Shown here piece by piece: positions 10,567 through 19,589 of a stretch of DNA of 64,000 nucleotides; position 1 is the stretch's first letter; each line of letters begins with the position of its first letter. This stretch comes from Catenuloplanes niger (GTDB taxonomy: Bacteria > Actinomycetota > Actinomycetes > Mycobacteriales > Micromonosporaceae). Location: positions 2,055,001 through 2,119,000 of the forward strand of contig NZ_JAVDYC010000001.1 in assembly GCF_031458255.1 (NCBI RefSeq), in the 5' to 3' direction. Below the pieces are notes generated by a model. The model was not told the DNA's origin. It searched no databases and saw only the letters and a list, made by a program, of their open reading frames with translations. A program made the translations under genes and the position numbers.

Positions 10567-11409
10567 TCAGGCGCACGGGCTGGAGACCGCGCCGGGGGCG
10601 GTGCCGATGATCAGCGGGTCGCTGGTCAGCCGGAAGTCGAGGCGCCAGTTCGTGCAGGTCTCGCCGGGGCGCTCCGGCGGTCCGAAGCCGGGCGCCTGGC
10701 TGCTGGTGAACGAGACGGTCGCGACGTCGCCGGCCACGGCCAGCAGCCGCACGTCGACGTCCTGGGTGGTGGCGGTGTCCGCGTTGAACGTCGCGACCTG
10801 GGCCGCGTCGTGCGGGTCGACCACACCGCCGGCGGCGAAGACCCGGGTGGCGACCGTGGGGTCGTGCGCGTTGATGCCGGTGAAGTACGTGTCGAACAGC
10901 GTGGCGATCTCGACCACCCGGGCGTCGCCGGCGGCCGCGGGCGCGATCGAGACGAGACCGATCCTGCCGGGCGCCGGCTCCGGCAGTCCTTCGTCGAACG
11001 GCACCGGCTCCGCGGCGGCGGACGGCTCCGCCACCGCGGACGGTTCCGGCAGGTCGGACAACTCCGGCTGGTACGACTGCTGCGGCAGGTAGAACTGCTC
11101 CGGCGCGACGGAGGGCTCGGTGAAGACCGCGGTCGTCCCGGCGGCCGGCTCCGCGCCGGTGTCGACCAGCAGGTAGCCCGCGCCGAGCAGCCCGGCCAGC
11201 ACCACCAGCGCGATCGCGGCCACCCGCCCCCGCCCGGCCGGTGCCGGGGCCCGGCGGCGTCCGCCGGGGACGAACGCCGACGCGGCCGGCCGGCCCACCC
11301 GCGCCGGGGTCGAGGGCGGGAGCGCGGGCGCGGTGCCGTCGCAGACCAGACAGCGCGGCACGGACGCGTCATTCGCCGTACCGCATTCGGGGCATCGCCA
11401 TTCGATCAT
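10567..11409 (-). CDS. Membrane protein with N-terminal zinc ribbon and extracytoplasmic NTF2-like domain
   Basis: This 280-residue protein starts with a four-cysteine ribbon (CPECG and CLVCD within the first 22 residues), followed by a Pro/Arg-rich linker and one membrane helix (VAAIALVVLAGLLGAGYLLV). Next comes a Pro/Glu/Ser-rich spacer, then a C-terminal domain with VVEIATLFDTYFTGINAHD that looks NTF2/SnoaL-like. The start has an excellent ribosome binding site (GGAGG 6 bases before ATG). The layout suggests a cytoplasmic sensor tip and an external ligand-binding domain; function is unknown. It diverges from the membrane gene at 11669 across a 259-base gap in which no clear promoter could be named. 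Confidence 0.7.
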   Translation of the reverse strand: MIEWRCPECGTANDASVPRCLVCDGTAPALPPSTPARVGRPAASAFVPGGRRRAPAPAGRGRVAAIALVVLAGLLGAGYLLVDTGAEPAAGTTAVFTEPSVAPEQFYLPQQSYQPELSDLPEPSAVAEPSAAAEPVPFDEGLPEPAPGRIGLVSIAPAAAGDARVVEIATLFDTYFTGINAHDPTVATRVFAAGGVVDPHDAAQVATFNADTATTQDVDVRLLAVAGDVATVSFTSSQAPGFGPPERPGETCTNWRLDFRLTSDPLIIGTAPGAVSSPCA

Positions 11410-11668
11410 CAATTGCCTCCGCAGACGCGCGCATTCCTCGACCATTCGCCAACGCATTGAATAGCGTCCCCGGGTCGTCGGGCAACGCGTTATCGGACAA
11501 TTCACCGGACCCGGTAACGGGTGGACCCGGACCGGTGACGACGCGCACCGGACGCCGGTCCACTCAGTCCGAAGGAACACCCCGGCAAGACGAAAAGCCC
11601 ATGTCACATCGACTGCCGAGTCCGTACCGTCGGGGTCCATAAACCACTGTCGGCACTGGTGGGAGCTT

Positions 11669-13411
11669 ATGTACGTCGAGGAAGCCAGCCCCGTCACGGC
11701 CCCGGCACCGGCCGCGCGGTTCCATCACGGCGAGCCGGAAACGGCGCTTCGCCGGGGCCCGCTGTCCGCGATCACCCGATGCCTGAGCGGCGCGGTCTAC
11801 ACCGTTCCGGGATTCGCGGACCGGGTGATCACGGAATTGCTCCGGGATCGTCATCGCGCTATTTCCCCGGCCGTCGACTACGACGTGGAACCGGTGCTGC
11901 GGCACGCGTTCCGGGCGCGCCGGCTGTGGCTCACGCAGCACGCCGCGGTCTGCGCGATCCTGCTGCTCGCGTTCGTCATCGCGCCCGGCCCGGCGCTCGG
12001 CCTGGTCTGCTTCGGCCTGCTGCTGACCGGTGCCGCGCGGTGGATCGGCGGCTGGCGCCCGAAGGCCTGGCAGCTGGTGCTGGCCGGCCTGGTCGCGCTG
12101 CCGCTGCTCTACGGGCTGGCCGGCTCGCTGCTCTACGGCCCCGGCGGGGCACCGACCGGGTACCCGGCCACGCCGGCCGAGTACCCGGCCACGGACCAGG
12201 GGGGCACGCGCTCGCCGTACCTGATGACGCTGTTGATCGGTGTTGCGGTCCTGATCGTCACGATCGCGGTGCGGCACACGATCCTGCGCGCGCTCACGGT
12301 CGAGCTGAGCCCGGGCCACGCGGACCGGGGCGCGGTCGTGCCCAGCCCGCGGGTGGAGGACCGGATCGCGCGGCTGTCGCTGGCCCAGCGCGGCAACATC
12401 CTGCTGCACTCCGGCGACAACCCGTTCCTCGGCGCGGGTGGCGTGCTGCGTGCCTGGTCGATGGCGATGGAGCTGAAGCCGGACGGGGACGGTGACCGGC
12501 CGGTCGCGGTGGACCCGGTCGAGCTGAACCGGTACGTCAAACGGCGGCTGGCCGCGCTGCGCGCCGGTGACCTGCGCGAGGCGGAGCAGATGTCCGGGCT
12601 GACGCTGCGCGACCAGATCGTCTCCGCGGGCGTCGGCGGCGAGGGCTGGCCGCTGGTCGACACGGGCGCGCTGGTGCCGTACTCGCACGCGACGCCGGCC
12701 GCGATGGAGTCGGTGATCCGGCACCCGCAGGCCAGCGTGCGGCACTTCCTGCGGGCCACGGTCGGCGCGAACGTGACGCCGGTGCACTCCGCGGACGGGC
12801 GCATGCTGATCCCGGGCGAGCACCACAGCATCGCGGTCTCCACGTTCACGCACATCGCGGTGGAGGGCGGCATGCTCTACGTGGAGACGGTCTCGACCGT
12901 GCTGGGACCGCTGGGCCGCCGCTACCGCCGGATCGACGGCTACCCGGCCGGCGGCGCCGTCGGTGGGCGGGCGGTGCTGGAGAGCCTGCGCGACGTCGGC
13001 GAGAACCTGGCGCTGGCACCGTTCCGGATGGCGGTGACGCTGTACCGGATGGCCGTGCTGGCGCGCGCGATGCGCCGGGCGGAGACCGAGGTGACCGAGG
13101 AGGACCTGGGCGACTTCGGCGCACGGTTCGACCTGCGGCAGGCGACGTCCGCGGCCCGGCCGGTCACCTACCTGCAGCGGCTGGACGCGGAGAAGTACAC
13201 GAAGCTGATCGAGCGCCGGATCAGCGAGGCGGTGATCGGCTACCTGCGCGACGCCGGGATCGACACGTCCGAGTACGAGCGGCGGATGAACGTCTACAAC
13301 AACAGCAGCGTCTTCATCAACGGCGACAACTACGGTGCGGCGGCCGCGGGCGCGGAGTCGCAGGCCGTGCGGCACGACGGTGACGGGGCGAAGAAGGGGG
13401 CGGACGACTGA
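11669..13411 (+). CDS. Multi-pass membrane protein with C-terminal GDN-GAAAAG motif
   Basis: A 580-residue protein of unknown function. Three to four hydrophobic segments lie at about 90-130, 135-155 and 188-212, followed by a large cytoplasmic part with the segment RGNILLHSGDNPFLGAGG near 235-255. The extreme C-terminus carries NNSSVFINGDNYGAAAAGAE, and the same pattern (VxIxGDNxGAAAAG) opens the next protein. The ATG has GGGAG five bases upstream. The stop codon shares one base with the next start (TGATG), so the two are coupled and probably act as a pair. Catalytic motifs were not recognised. Confidence 0.75.
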   Translation: MYVEEASPVTAPAPAARFHHGEPETALRRGPLSAITRCLSGAVYTVPGFADRVITELLRDRHRAISPAVDYDVEPVLRHAFRARRLWLTQHAAVCAILLLAFVIAPGPALGLVCFGLLLTGAARWIGGWRPKAWQLVLAGLVALPLLYGLAGSLLYGPGGAPTGYPATPAEYPATDQGGTRSPYLMTLLIGVAVLIVTIAVRHTILRALTVELSPGHADRGAVVPSPRVEDRIARLSLAQRGNILLHSGDNPFLGAGGVLRAWSMAMELKPDGDGDRPVAVDPVELNRYVKRRLAALRAGDLREAEQMSGLTLRDQIVSAGVGGEGWPLVDTGALVPYSHATPAAMESVIRHPQASVRHFLRATVGANVTPVHSADGRMLIPGEHHSIAVSTFTHIAVEGGMLYVETVSTVLGPLGRRYRRIDGYPAGGAVGGRAVLESLRDVGENLALAPFRMAVTLYRMAVLARAMRRAETEVTEEDLGDFGARFDLRQATSAARPVTYLQRLDAEKYTKLIERRISEAVIGYLRDAGIDTSEYERRMNVYNNSSVFINGDNYGAAAAGAESQAVRHDGDGAKKGADD

Positions 13412-13743
13412 TGGGCGGCGTGCACATCCACGGCGACAACCACGGCGCGGCCGCGGCCGGTGATCACGCGCGGGCGATCGTCGGCGAGCGCCGGCCGGAC
13501 CCGCTCGCGCCGGTGCTGTCCGCGGCCCGCCGGCTGCACATCGCGATCGACACGGTCCCGGAGGCGCTGCCCGACCCGGACGCGGCGCTGCGCGACGTGA
13601 ACGCGATCGCGGCCGCGACCCAGGCCGATCCGCCGGACACGGAGGCCGCGATGGCCGCGGCCCACCGGCTGCTGGACCGGGTCACCGCGGCCGGCGCGTT
13701 CGTCGACGCCACCGCGAAGCTGCGCGCCGCCCTGGCGTCCTGA
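13411..13743 (+). CDS. Small partner protein with N-terminal GDN-GAAAAG motif
   Basis: This 110-residue protein begins with GGVHIHGDNHGAAAAGDH, which repeats the motif at the C-terminus of the preceding membrane protein. The rest is predicted helical (LAPVLSAARRLHIAID, TEAAMAAAHRLLDRV, ATAKLRAAL) without membrane segments. It may belong to the small helical DUF5955-like group of actinobacteria, but that assignment is from memory and weak. The start overlaps the upstream stop by one base, with AAGGGGG 10 bases ahead. A shared end-to-end motif in two coupled genes suggests a homotypic contact that brings the small protein to the membrane one. Confidence 0.65.
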   Translation: MGGVHIHGDNHGAAAAGDHARAIVGERRPDPLAPVLSAARRLHIAIDTVPEALPDPDAALRDVNAIAAATQADPPDTEAAMAAAHRLLDRVTAAGAFVDATAKLRAALAS

Positions 13744-13784
13744 ACCCGGCCGCGACGAACCGTGCGGGAGCGCCGGCGACGATC

Positions 13785-13835
13785 GGTGCCCGCGGGACCC
13801 GCCGCCGCCCCGGTCCCGAGCCGGAAGCGGGAAAA
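13785..13835 (-). repeat. Dispersed intergenic repeat, copy C
   Basis: Read on the minus strand, TTTTCCCGCTTCCGGC is followed by TCCCGCGGGCACCG, matching copies at 5992-6035 and 20362-20408 with a longer spacer. It lies between the convergent small-partner and DoxX genes. Confidence 0.5.
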
Positions 13836-13852
13836 GAGCCGGTACGCCATGC

Positions 13853-13888
13853 GACGGCCCCGGAGAGCTACCGCTCTCCGGGGCCGTC
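13853..13888. terminator. 16-bp hairpin between convergent genes
   Basis: GACGGCCCCGGAGAGC (13853-13868) and its exact complement (13873-13888) enclose a TACC loop. It lies 12 bases beyond the DoxX stop and 110 bases beyond the small-partner stop, and can serve both directions. No T tract. Confidence 0.7.
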
Positions 13889-13899
13889 GATCGGTGGCG

Positions 13900-14436
13900 T
13901 CACTTGAGCCAGGGGGCCTTGGCGACCACCGGGAGCGCGGCCCAGGTGGCGGCCAGGCTGTAGCGGAGGCCGGCGCCGGTGGCCGCGAGTCCCGCGATGA
14001 CCAGCGCGTAGATCAGGTGGTCGTCGAGGAACGGGTTCGTCGCGATCGGCAGGCTGGCGGCCCACATCAGCACCATCATCAGCACGCCGGAGACCGCGGC
14101 GATCCGCATCCCGATGCCGAGGATCAGCGCGACACCGATACCGGCCAGGCCGGCCATGAACAGCCAGTCGAGCAGCACGTTGCCGGACATCGCGTTGAAG
14201 ACACCGGCGAACGGTCCCTCGACACCGGCCAGGAAGCCCTTGGTCGGCTGCCCGCCGTTCAGCCACGCCTTCTCGCTCGGCGTCGACCGGCCGAGGCCGA
14301 ACAGCTTGTCGAGGAACGCCCAGAAGAAGACGAAACCCAGTCCGACGCGGGTGACGGCCCAGGTGACCTCGCCGAGCGCGTGGTCGGCGACGGTCTTCGA
14401 AGCAACGGCGGTCCTGGTGTGCGCAACGGTCACCAC
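13900..14436 (-). CDS. DoxX-family membrane protein
   Basis: 178 residues with four hydrophobic helices (TRVGLGFVFFWAFLDKLFGL, WLFMAGLAGIGVALILGIGM, VSGVLMMVLMWAASLP, LIYALVIAGLAATGAGL). The first helix with FxWAFLDKLFGL, followed by a loop reading STPSEKAWLNGGQPTKGFL, resembles DoxX/TQO-small-subunit proteins of actinobacteria, often tied to redox or thiosulfate handling. The exact role is not predictable. GGGAGGGG lies about 6 bases before a GTG-GTG pair, either of which could initiate. It follows priA on the same strand after 135 bases and may be independently transcribed. Confidence 0.75.
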   Translation of the reverse strand: MVTVAHTRTAVASKTVADHALGEVTWAVTRVGLGFVFFWAFLDKLFGLGRSTPSEKAWLNGGQPTKGFLAGVEGPFAGVFNAMSGNVLLDWLFMAGLAGIGVALILGIGMRIAAVSGVLMMVLMWAASLPIATNPFLDDHLIYALVIAGLAATGAGLRYSLAATWAALPVVAKAPWLK

Positions 14437-14571
14437 TGTGATCCCCTCCCGGATCAGCCGACGACCGGCGGAACTCCCTCGGTGTTCCCATCCTCTGTCG
14501 TCACATTCATGTTCGCTGGCGGGAGGGGACGTGCAGCAGGGCCGATGGTCCCGGGACCACCGGTCCGAGGG

Positions 14572-15297
14572 TCAGCTCTCGAACAGGACCCGCAGCGCCT
14601 CCGACACGGTGAACGCGCCGGCGTAGAGCGCCTTCCCGGCGATCACGCCCTCGACGCCGACCGACTCCAGCGTGGCGAGCGCGCGCAGGTCGTCCAGCGT
14701 GGACACGCCGCCGCTGGCGATCACCGGCGCGGACGTGGCGGCGCAGACCTCACGGAGCAGGTCCAGGTTCGGGCCGCGCATGGTGCCGTCCTTGGTGATG
14801 TCGGTGACGACGTAGCGGGCCGCACCGGCCTTGTCCAGGCGGGCGAGCACCTCGTAGAGGTCGCCGCCGTCCCGGGTCCAGCCGCGCGCGGACAGCGTGC
14901 GGCCGCGGACGTCCAGGCCGATCGCGACCCGGTCGCCGTACTCGGCGGCGACCCGGTCGCACCACTCCGGGTTCTCCAGCGCGGCCGTGCCGATGTTGAC
15001 CCGGGTCGCGCCGGTGGCCAGCGCGCGCTCCAGCGACTCGTCGTCGCGGATGCCGCCGGACAGCTCCACGTTCACGTCGAGCCGGCCGACGACCTCGGCC
15101 AGCAGCTCCGCGTTCGAGCCACGGCCGAACGCGGCGTCCAGGTCGACCAGGTGAATCCAGGTGGCGCCGTCGAGTTGCCAGGCGAGCGCGGCCTCGAGCG
15201 GGTCGCCGTACGCGGTCTCGCTGCCGGCCGCGCCCTGCACCAGGCGGACGGCCTGACCGTCGGCGACGTCGACGGCGGGAAGCAGTTCGAGGGTCAC
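14572..15297 (-). CDS. priA: Bifunctional HisA/TrpF phosphoribosyl isomerase
   Basis: The 241-residue (beta/alpha)8 isomerase is of the actinobacterial PriA type, which acts on both ProFAR (histidine) and PRA (tryptophan) intermediates. Catalytic aspartates are visible in [10 protein letters not shown] near the N-terminus and [11 protein letters not shown] near residue 170, with phosphate loops LSGGIRD and [23 protein letters not shown] supplies the arginine region typical of PriA. No trpF was seen in the window. The GTG start is preceded by AAGGAG at 6-base spacing. It ends the main his run and follows the 109-residue membrane protein after 13 bases. Confidence 0.95.
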   Translation of the reverse strand: MTLELLPAVDVADGQAVRLVQGAAGSETAYGDPLEAALAWQLDGATWIHLVDLDAAFGRGSNAELLAEVVGRLDVNVELSGGIRDDESLERALATGATRVNIGTAALENPEWCDRVAAEYGDRVAIGLDVRGRTLSARGWTRDGGDLYEVLARLDKAGAARYVVTDITKDGTMRGPNLDLLREVCAATSAPVIASGGVSTLDDLRALATLESVGVEGVIAGKALYAGAFTVSEALRVLFES

Positions 15298-15310
15298 GGA
15301 TTCTCCTTGA

Positions 15311-15640
15311 TCATGAGTTTCTTCGGCCCAGCGCGATCACGATCAGCGCTGGTAGAGCGAGGATCAGCACCAGGACGATGATCAGGCGCATCACCAGGTC
15401 GTCCACCAGGTACCAGGTCAGCATCACGGCGAGCACGCTGAGCATCACGATCGCGGCCCGCTGGGCAGCGGTGCGCCGCGGCTGCAGCCGGCCGGTGCGC
15501 CGGTCCGGCAGCTTCGGCACCAGCTTGCCCGTGATGTCCTTGCGTTTCTGCCGGCGGGACACCACGGCCGCGCGGGCGGCGCGCTTCTGCTCCGCCTCCA
15601 GCAGCCGGGCGGCCCGCCGGATGGCCCGGTCCTTGCTCAC
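15311..15640 (-). CDS. Small membrane protein between hisH and priA
   Basis: A 109-residue protein with a basic N-terminal half ([20 protein letters not shown], then [15 protein letters not shown]) and two adjacent membrane helices at about 64-82 and 86-104, ending in GRRNS. Its GTG overlaps the hisH stop (GTGA), so it is translated with the his genes. Its function is unknown; it has no recognisable catalytic motif, and position alone does not prove a role in histidine synthesis. Confidence 0.8.
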   Translation of the reverse strand: MSKDRAIRRAARLLEAEQKRAARAAVVSRRQKRKDITGKLVPKLPDRRTGRLQPRRTAAQRAAIVMLSVLAVMLTWYLVDDLVMRLIIVLVLILALPALIVIALGRRNS

Positions 15641-16254
15641 AGCCCCGCGATCCAGTTCCGGAGCAGTCGAGCGCCGGTGTCCCCGGACTTCTCCGGGTGG
15701 AACTGCGCGACCGAGAGCGGGCCGTGCTCGACCACGGCCGCGAACGGTTCGTCGTGCGCGGCCGTGGTCACCACGGCGTCCTGCAGCGCGTCCAGGCCGG
15801 AAGCGCCGTAGGAGTGCACGAAGTAGAACCGGGCGTCGTCCGGCATGCCGTCCATCAGGCGGCTCTCCGGCGGCGCGGTCACCGTGTTCCACCCCATGTG
15901 CGGGATGCGGCCGGCCCTGAGCCGCGTCACACCGCCGGGGAGCAGGCCGAGGCCCTTGGTGACGGTGCCGTGCTCGTCGCCGTACTCGAAGAAGATCTGC
16001 ATGCCGACGCAGATGCCGAGCACCGGCCGGCCGGCCGCCACCCGCTCCGCGATCATCGGGCCGGCGTCGATCGCCTCCACACCGGCCATGCACGCGGCGA
16101 ACGCGCCGACGCCCGGGACCACCAGGCCGTCCGCGTCCGCGGCCGCGGTCAGGTCCGGCGTGACGGTCACGTCCGCGCCGGCCCGCTCCAGCGCGCGCTC
16201 GGCGGAGCGCAGGTTGCCGGAGCCGTAATCCAGGATCACCACACGCTTTGTCAT
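15637..16254 (-). CDS. hisH: Imidazole glycerol phosphate synthase glutamine amidotransferase subunit
   Basis: The 205-residue class I glutaminase feeds ammonia to HisF. The catalytic cysteine is C82 in GICVGMQ, and the histidine-glutamate pair is H186/E188 in FHPEKSG. The oxyanion-strand region PGVGAF is present near residue 47. The ATG has GGGAG at 6-base spacing. Upstream is the 51-residue membrane protein (9-base gap) and downstream the 109-residue membrane protein (4-base overlap). Its partner HisF is encoded about 7 kb away. Confidence 0.95.
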   Translation of the reverse strand: MTKRVVILDYGSGNLRSAERALERAGADVTVTPDLTAAADADGLVVPGVGAFAACMAGVEAIDAGPMIAERVAAGRPVLGICVGMQIFFEYGDEHGTVTKGLGLLPGGVTRLRAGRIPHMGWNTVTAPPESRLMDGMPDDARFYFVHSYGASGLDALQDAVVTTAAHDEPFAAVVEHGPLSVAQFHPEKSGDTGARLLRNWIAGL

Positions 16255-16263
16255 GATCGCTCC

Positions 16264-16419
16264 CTATTCCGGGATGAGCCAGAGGATGCCGCCCGCCGCG
16301 GCCAGCGCGGCGAGCAGCCCGGTGATCACTATCGAGAACGTGCTCGCCTCCTGCCGGTGGAGCGAGAACGCCCCACCGGCCAGGACCCCCGCGAACGCCA
16401 GCAGCAGGATCGCGGTCAC
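16264..16419 (-). CDS. 51-residue two-helix membrane protein between hisB and hisH
   Basis: The GTG at 16419 overlaps the hisB stop (GTGA), and the frame ends at TAG 9 bases before hisH. The 51-residue product is two membrane helices (AILLLAFAGVLAGGAF and VITGLLAALAAAGGILWLI) joined by a short polar turn with SLHRQEAST. Coupling on one side and close packing on the other argue for a genuine gene rather than a gap. No function is recognised. It is easy to miss because of its length. Confidence 0.7.
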   Translation of the reverse strand: MTAILLLAFAGVLAGGAFSLHRQEASTFSIVITGLLAALAAAGGILWLIPE

Positions 16420-17027
16420 AGCGTGCCCTTGGTGGACGGGATCGCGCCCGCGTTCCTCGGGTCGATCTCCACCGCCTCGCGCAGCGCCCGGGACACCGCC
16501 TTGAACTGTGCCTCCACCACGTGGTGCGCGTCCGGGTGGCCGCCCTCCCGCGCGCCGCGCAGCACGGAGACGTGCAGCGTCATCTTCGCGGTCTGCGCGA
16601 ACGACTCCCAGATGTGCCGCGTCATGCTGGTCGCGTAGACCGGCCCGATGTACGGCGTGAGCAGCGGCTCGTCGTGCACCATGTACGGCCGGCCGGACAG
16701 GTCGAGCGCGGCCCGGACCAACACCTCGTCCATCGGGATGGTCGCCGAACCGTACCGCCGGATGCCCGCCTTGTCGCCGAGCGCCTCCGCGAACGCGGTG
16801 CCCAGCGCGAGCGCGGTGTCCTCCATGGTGTGGTGCGCGTCGATCTCCAGGTCGCCCTCGGTGTGCACGGTCAGGTCGAAGCCGCCGTGCTTGGCGATCT
16901 GGTTCAGCATGTGGTCGAAGAAGCCCACGCCGGTGCTGATGTCGCCCTTACCGGTCCCGTCCAGGTCCAGCTCGATGCGCACCTTGGTCTCGTTGGTGGT
17001 GCGGTCGATCCGCGCCCGTCGGCTCAT
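16416..17027 (-). CDS. hisB: Imidazoleglycerol-phosphate dehydratase
   Basis: 203 residues, the stand-alone dehydratase without the N-terminal phosphatase domain found in enterobacterial HisB. Manganese-binding histidine motifs are FFDHML near residue 37, [14 protein letters not shown] near residue 63, and [16 protein letters not shown] near residue 164. The ATG overlaps the hisC stop (ATGA) and the stop overlaps the next small gene, so it is embedded in a chain of coupled genes. Confidence 0.96.
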   Translation of the reverse strand: MSRRARIDRTTNETKVRIELDLDGTGKGDISTGVGFFDHMLNQIAKHGGFDLTVHTEGDLEIDAHHTMEDTALALGTAFAEALGDKAGIRRYGSATIPMDEVLVRAALDLSGRPYMVHDEPLLTPYIGPVYATSMTRHIWESFAQTAKMTLHVSVLRGAREGGHPDAHHVVEAQFKAVSRALREAVEIDPRNAGAIPSTKGTL

Positions 17028-18091
17028 CGGTCAAGCTCCTTCATCGCGTTCAGGAAAGCGTCGGTCTCGTCGGGGGTGCCGGCCGTGACGCGCAGCCAGC
17101 CGGGCAGTCCGACGTCCCGCACGAGGACACCACGGTCGAGCAGCGCGCGCCAGGCGGCCTTCTGGTCCCCGCCCACGTGGAAGAGCACGAAGTTGGCGTC
17201 GCTGTCCGCGACTCCCAGCCCGGCGGCGCGCAACGCCGACACGATCCGGTCCCGCTCGGCCTTGATCGCCTCGACCGTGCCCAGCAGCGCGGCCCGGTGC
17301 GACAGCGCGGCCCGCGCCGCGGCCTGGGTCAGCGCGGACAGGTGGTACGGCAGCCGAACCAGCTGCACCGCGTCCACCACGGCCGGGTGCGCGGCCAGGT
17401 AGCCGAGCCGGCCACCGGCGAACCCGAACGCCTTGCTCATCGTGCGCGTCACCACCAGCCGCGGGTGGCCGGGCAGCACCTCCAGCGCGCTCGGCGTGCC
17501 GGGGCGGGCGAACTCCGCGTACGCCTCGTCGACGACCACCATGCCCGGCGCGGCGTCCAGCACGGCCGCGATCACGGCCGGGTCCAGCGCGGTGCCGGTC
17601 GGGTTGTTCGGCGAGCAGAGGAAGACCACGTCCGGCGCGTGCTCACGAACCTGCGCGACCGCGTGCGCCGCGTCCAGCCCGAAGTCCTCGTCGCGCCGGC
17701 CGTCCACCCAGCGGGTGCCGGTGCCGACCGCGAGCAACGGGTGCATCGAGTAGGCCGGCGTGAAGCCGAGCGCGGTCCGCCCCGGCCCCGCGAACACCTG
17801 CAGCAGCTGCTGCTGCACCTCGTTCGACCCGTTCGCCGCCCAGACGTGCGCGACGGTCAGCCCGTGCCCGAGGTAGTCGGCGAGCGCGGTGCGCAGCGCC
17901 ACCGCGTCCCGGTCCGGGTAGCGGTTGAGGTCGCGCAGCTCGGCCTGGAGCGCCTTGCCGATCGCCTCGACCACCTCGTCCGGCACCGAGTACGAGTTCT
18001 CGTTCGTGTTCAGCCGGACCGGCACGTCGAGCTGCGGCGCGCCGTACGGGCTCAGCCCGCGCAGGTCGTCGCGGATGGGCAGGTCGATCAC
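17024..18091 (-). CDS. hisC: Histidinol-phosphate aminotransferase
   Basis: The 355-residue PLP enzyme converts imidazole acetol phosphate to histidinol phosphate. The fold-type I landmarks are [11 protein letters not shown] near the N-terminus, CSPNNPTGT for the substrate/PLP asparagine, [10 protein letters not shown] for the aspartate, and the PLP lysine in [17 protein letters not shown]. The GTG start overlaps the hisD stop (GTGA) and its stop overlaps hisB. Confidence 0.96.
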   Translation of the reverse strand: MIDLPIRDDLRGLSPYGAPQLDVPVRLNTNENSYSVPDEVVEAIGKALQAELRDLNRYPDRDAVALRTALADYLGHGLTVAHVWAANGSNEVQQQLLQVFAGPGRTALGFTPAYSMHPLLAVGTGTRWVDGRRDEDFGLDAAHAVAQVREHAPDVVFLCSPNNPTGTALDPAVIAAVLDAAPGMVVVDEAYAEFARPGTPSALEVLPGHPRLVVTRTMSKAFGFAGGRLGYLAAHPAVVDAVQLVRLPYHLSALTQAAARAALSHRAALLGTVEAIKAERDRIVSALRAAGLGVADSDANFVLFHVGGDQKAAWRALLDRGVLVRDVGLPGWLRVTAGTPDETDAFLNAMKELDR

Positions 18092-19413
18092 GACAGACCC
18101 CCGGGGAAACGGGCGGACACGGCCTCGCCGTGCGCCGGCAGGTCCTCGACCGTGGCGAGCGCGACCACGTGCGCCGCGACCTCGCGCAGCGCGGGCTCGT
18201 CGTACTCGACGATGTGCACGTTCTTCAGGAACGACTGCACGGACAGGCCGGACTGGTGCCGGGCGCAGCCGCCGGTCGGCAGCACGTGGTTGGAGCCGGC
18301 GCAGTAGTCGCCCAGCGACACCGGCGCGAACGCCCCCACGAAGATCGCCCCGGCGTTGCGCACCCGCATCGCCCAGGCGCGCGCGTCCCGGGTCTGGATC
18401 TCCAGGTGCTCGGCCGCGTACGCGTCGACCACCCGCAGGCCCTGCTCCAGGTCGCGCACCAGCACGATGCCGGACTGCTCGCCGGTCAGCGACGTGGTGA
18501 TCCGGTCGGTGTGCTTGGTGGCCGCGACCATCCGGCCGAGCGCCTCCTCGACCGCGCCGGCGAGCGCCTCGGACGGCGTGACCAGCACGCTCGCCGCCAG
18601 CGGGTCGTGCTCGGCCTGGCTGATCAGGTCGGCCGCGACGTGCACCGGGTCGGCGGTGTCGTCGGCCAGGATCGCGATCTCGGTCGGCCCGGCCTCCGCG
18701 TCGATGCCGACGACGCCGCGCAGCAGCCGCTTCGCCGCGGTCACCCAGATGTTGCCGGGGCCGGTGATGACGTCCACCGGCGCGCAGCCGTCGCCGTCGA
18801 CCGCGCCGGTCGAGCCGTAGCCCAGCATCGCGATCGCCTGCGCGCCGCCGGCCGCGTAGACCTCGTCCACGCCGAGCAGCGCGCACGCGGCCAGCACCCG
18901 GGCGTCCGGCAGGCCGCCGTTCTCCTTCTGCGGCGGGCTCGCCACCACCAGCGCGTCCACGCCGGCGATCTGCGCGGGCACCACGTTCATCACCACGGTC
19001 GACGGGTACATCGCCAGGCCGCCGGGCACGTAGAGGCCCACGCGGGACACCGGCAGCCAGCGCTCGGTGACCGTGCCACCGGGCGAGACCTGCGTGGTCA
19101 CGTCGTGCCGGCGCTGGTCCGCGTGCACCTTCCGGGTGCGGGCGATCGCCTCCTCCAGCGCGGCGCGCACGTCCGGCTCGAGCGCGGACAGCGACGCCGC
19201 GATCGCCTCGGCCGGCACCCGCAGTCGCTCCAGACGCACGCCGTCGAACCGCTCGGTCGCCTCGCGGATGGCCGAGAAACCATGCTCACGGACCGCCTCC
19301 ACGAGCGGGCGGATGGTCTCGGTCGCGACCGAGACGTCGAGCTGGGCACGGGGCAGCAGGCCACGCGGCACCGCGGCGTCGGCCGCGCTCCGCAGGTCGA
19401 TCCGGTTCAACAC
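18088..19413 (-). CDS. hisD: Histidinol dehydrogenase
   Basis: The 441-residue zinc enzyme oxidises histidinol to histidine in two NAD-dependent steps. Visible landmarks are [13 protein letters not shown], the NAD-binding region DVITGPGN, the zinc-ligand region SQAEHDP, the catalytic glutamate-histidine in YAAEHLEI, and [20 protein letters not shown]. It is first in the his run. A TAGACT box ends 7 bases before the GTG, so the message is probably leaderless. A hisG gene is not present in the window. Confidence 0.96.
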   Translation of the reverse strand: MLNRIDLRSAADAAVPRGLLPRAQLDVSVATETIRPLVEAVREHGFSAIREATERFDGVRLERLRVPAEAIAASLSALEPDVRAALEEAIARTRKVHADQRRHDVTTQVSPGGTVTERWLPVSRVGLYVPGGLAMYPSTVVMNVVPAQIAGVDALVVASPPQKENGGLPDARVLAACALLGVDEVYAAGGAQAIAMLGYGSTGAVDGDGCAPVDVITGPGNIWVTAAKRLLRGVVGIDAEAGPTEIAILADDTADPVHVAADLISQAEHDPLAASVLVTPSEALAGAVEEALGRMVAATKHTDRITTSLTGEQSGIVLVRDLEQGLRVVDAYAAEHLEIQTRDARAWAMRVRNAGAIFVGAFAPVSLGDYCAGSNHVLPTGGCARHQSGLSVQSFLKNVHIVEYDEPALREVAAHVVALATVEDLPAHGEAVSARFPGGLS

Positions 19414-19420
19414 CCTTGCG

Positions 19421-19426
19421 AGTCTA
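19421..19426 (-). promoter_or_regulatory. -10 element of the his operon (leaderless hisD)
   Basis: TAGACT on the minus strand is followed after 7 bases by the hisD GTG, the spacing expected when transcription begins at the start codon. No convincing -35 box was seen. Confidence 0.5.
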
Positions 19427-19577
19427 TTCGGCGCGCTCCGGCCCCGGCCGGGGCCGTCCGGCTGCCGGGACGATAACGCAGCGGAACCGGCCCCGGTGCG
19501 CCACGATGACTGAGTGAGCTCTCATGGATAAGCACGATCGGGAAGGCCGCGGGGGTCACGGGCCGGGGCGGTTCCGC

Positions 19578-19583
19578 TACGCT
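19578..19583 (+). promoter_or_regulatory. -10 element of the Lon-N gene (leaderless)
   Basis: TACGCT lies with its last base 7 positions before the GTG at 19590, matching a leaderless transcript and helping choose that start over the ATG at 19524. Confidence 0.45.
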
Positions 19584-19589
19584 CGTGGC

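Noticed and set aside
11669-13743. Calling the motif-sharing pair a toxin-antitoxin or abortive infection system
   Set aside because: No nuclease, NTPase, TIR or protease signature is visible in either product, so a defence label would be guesswork.
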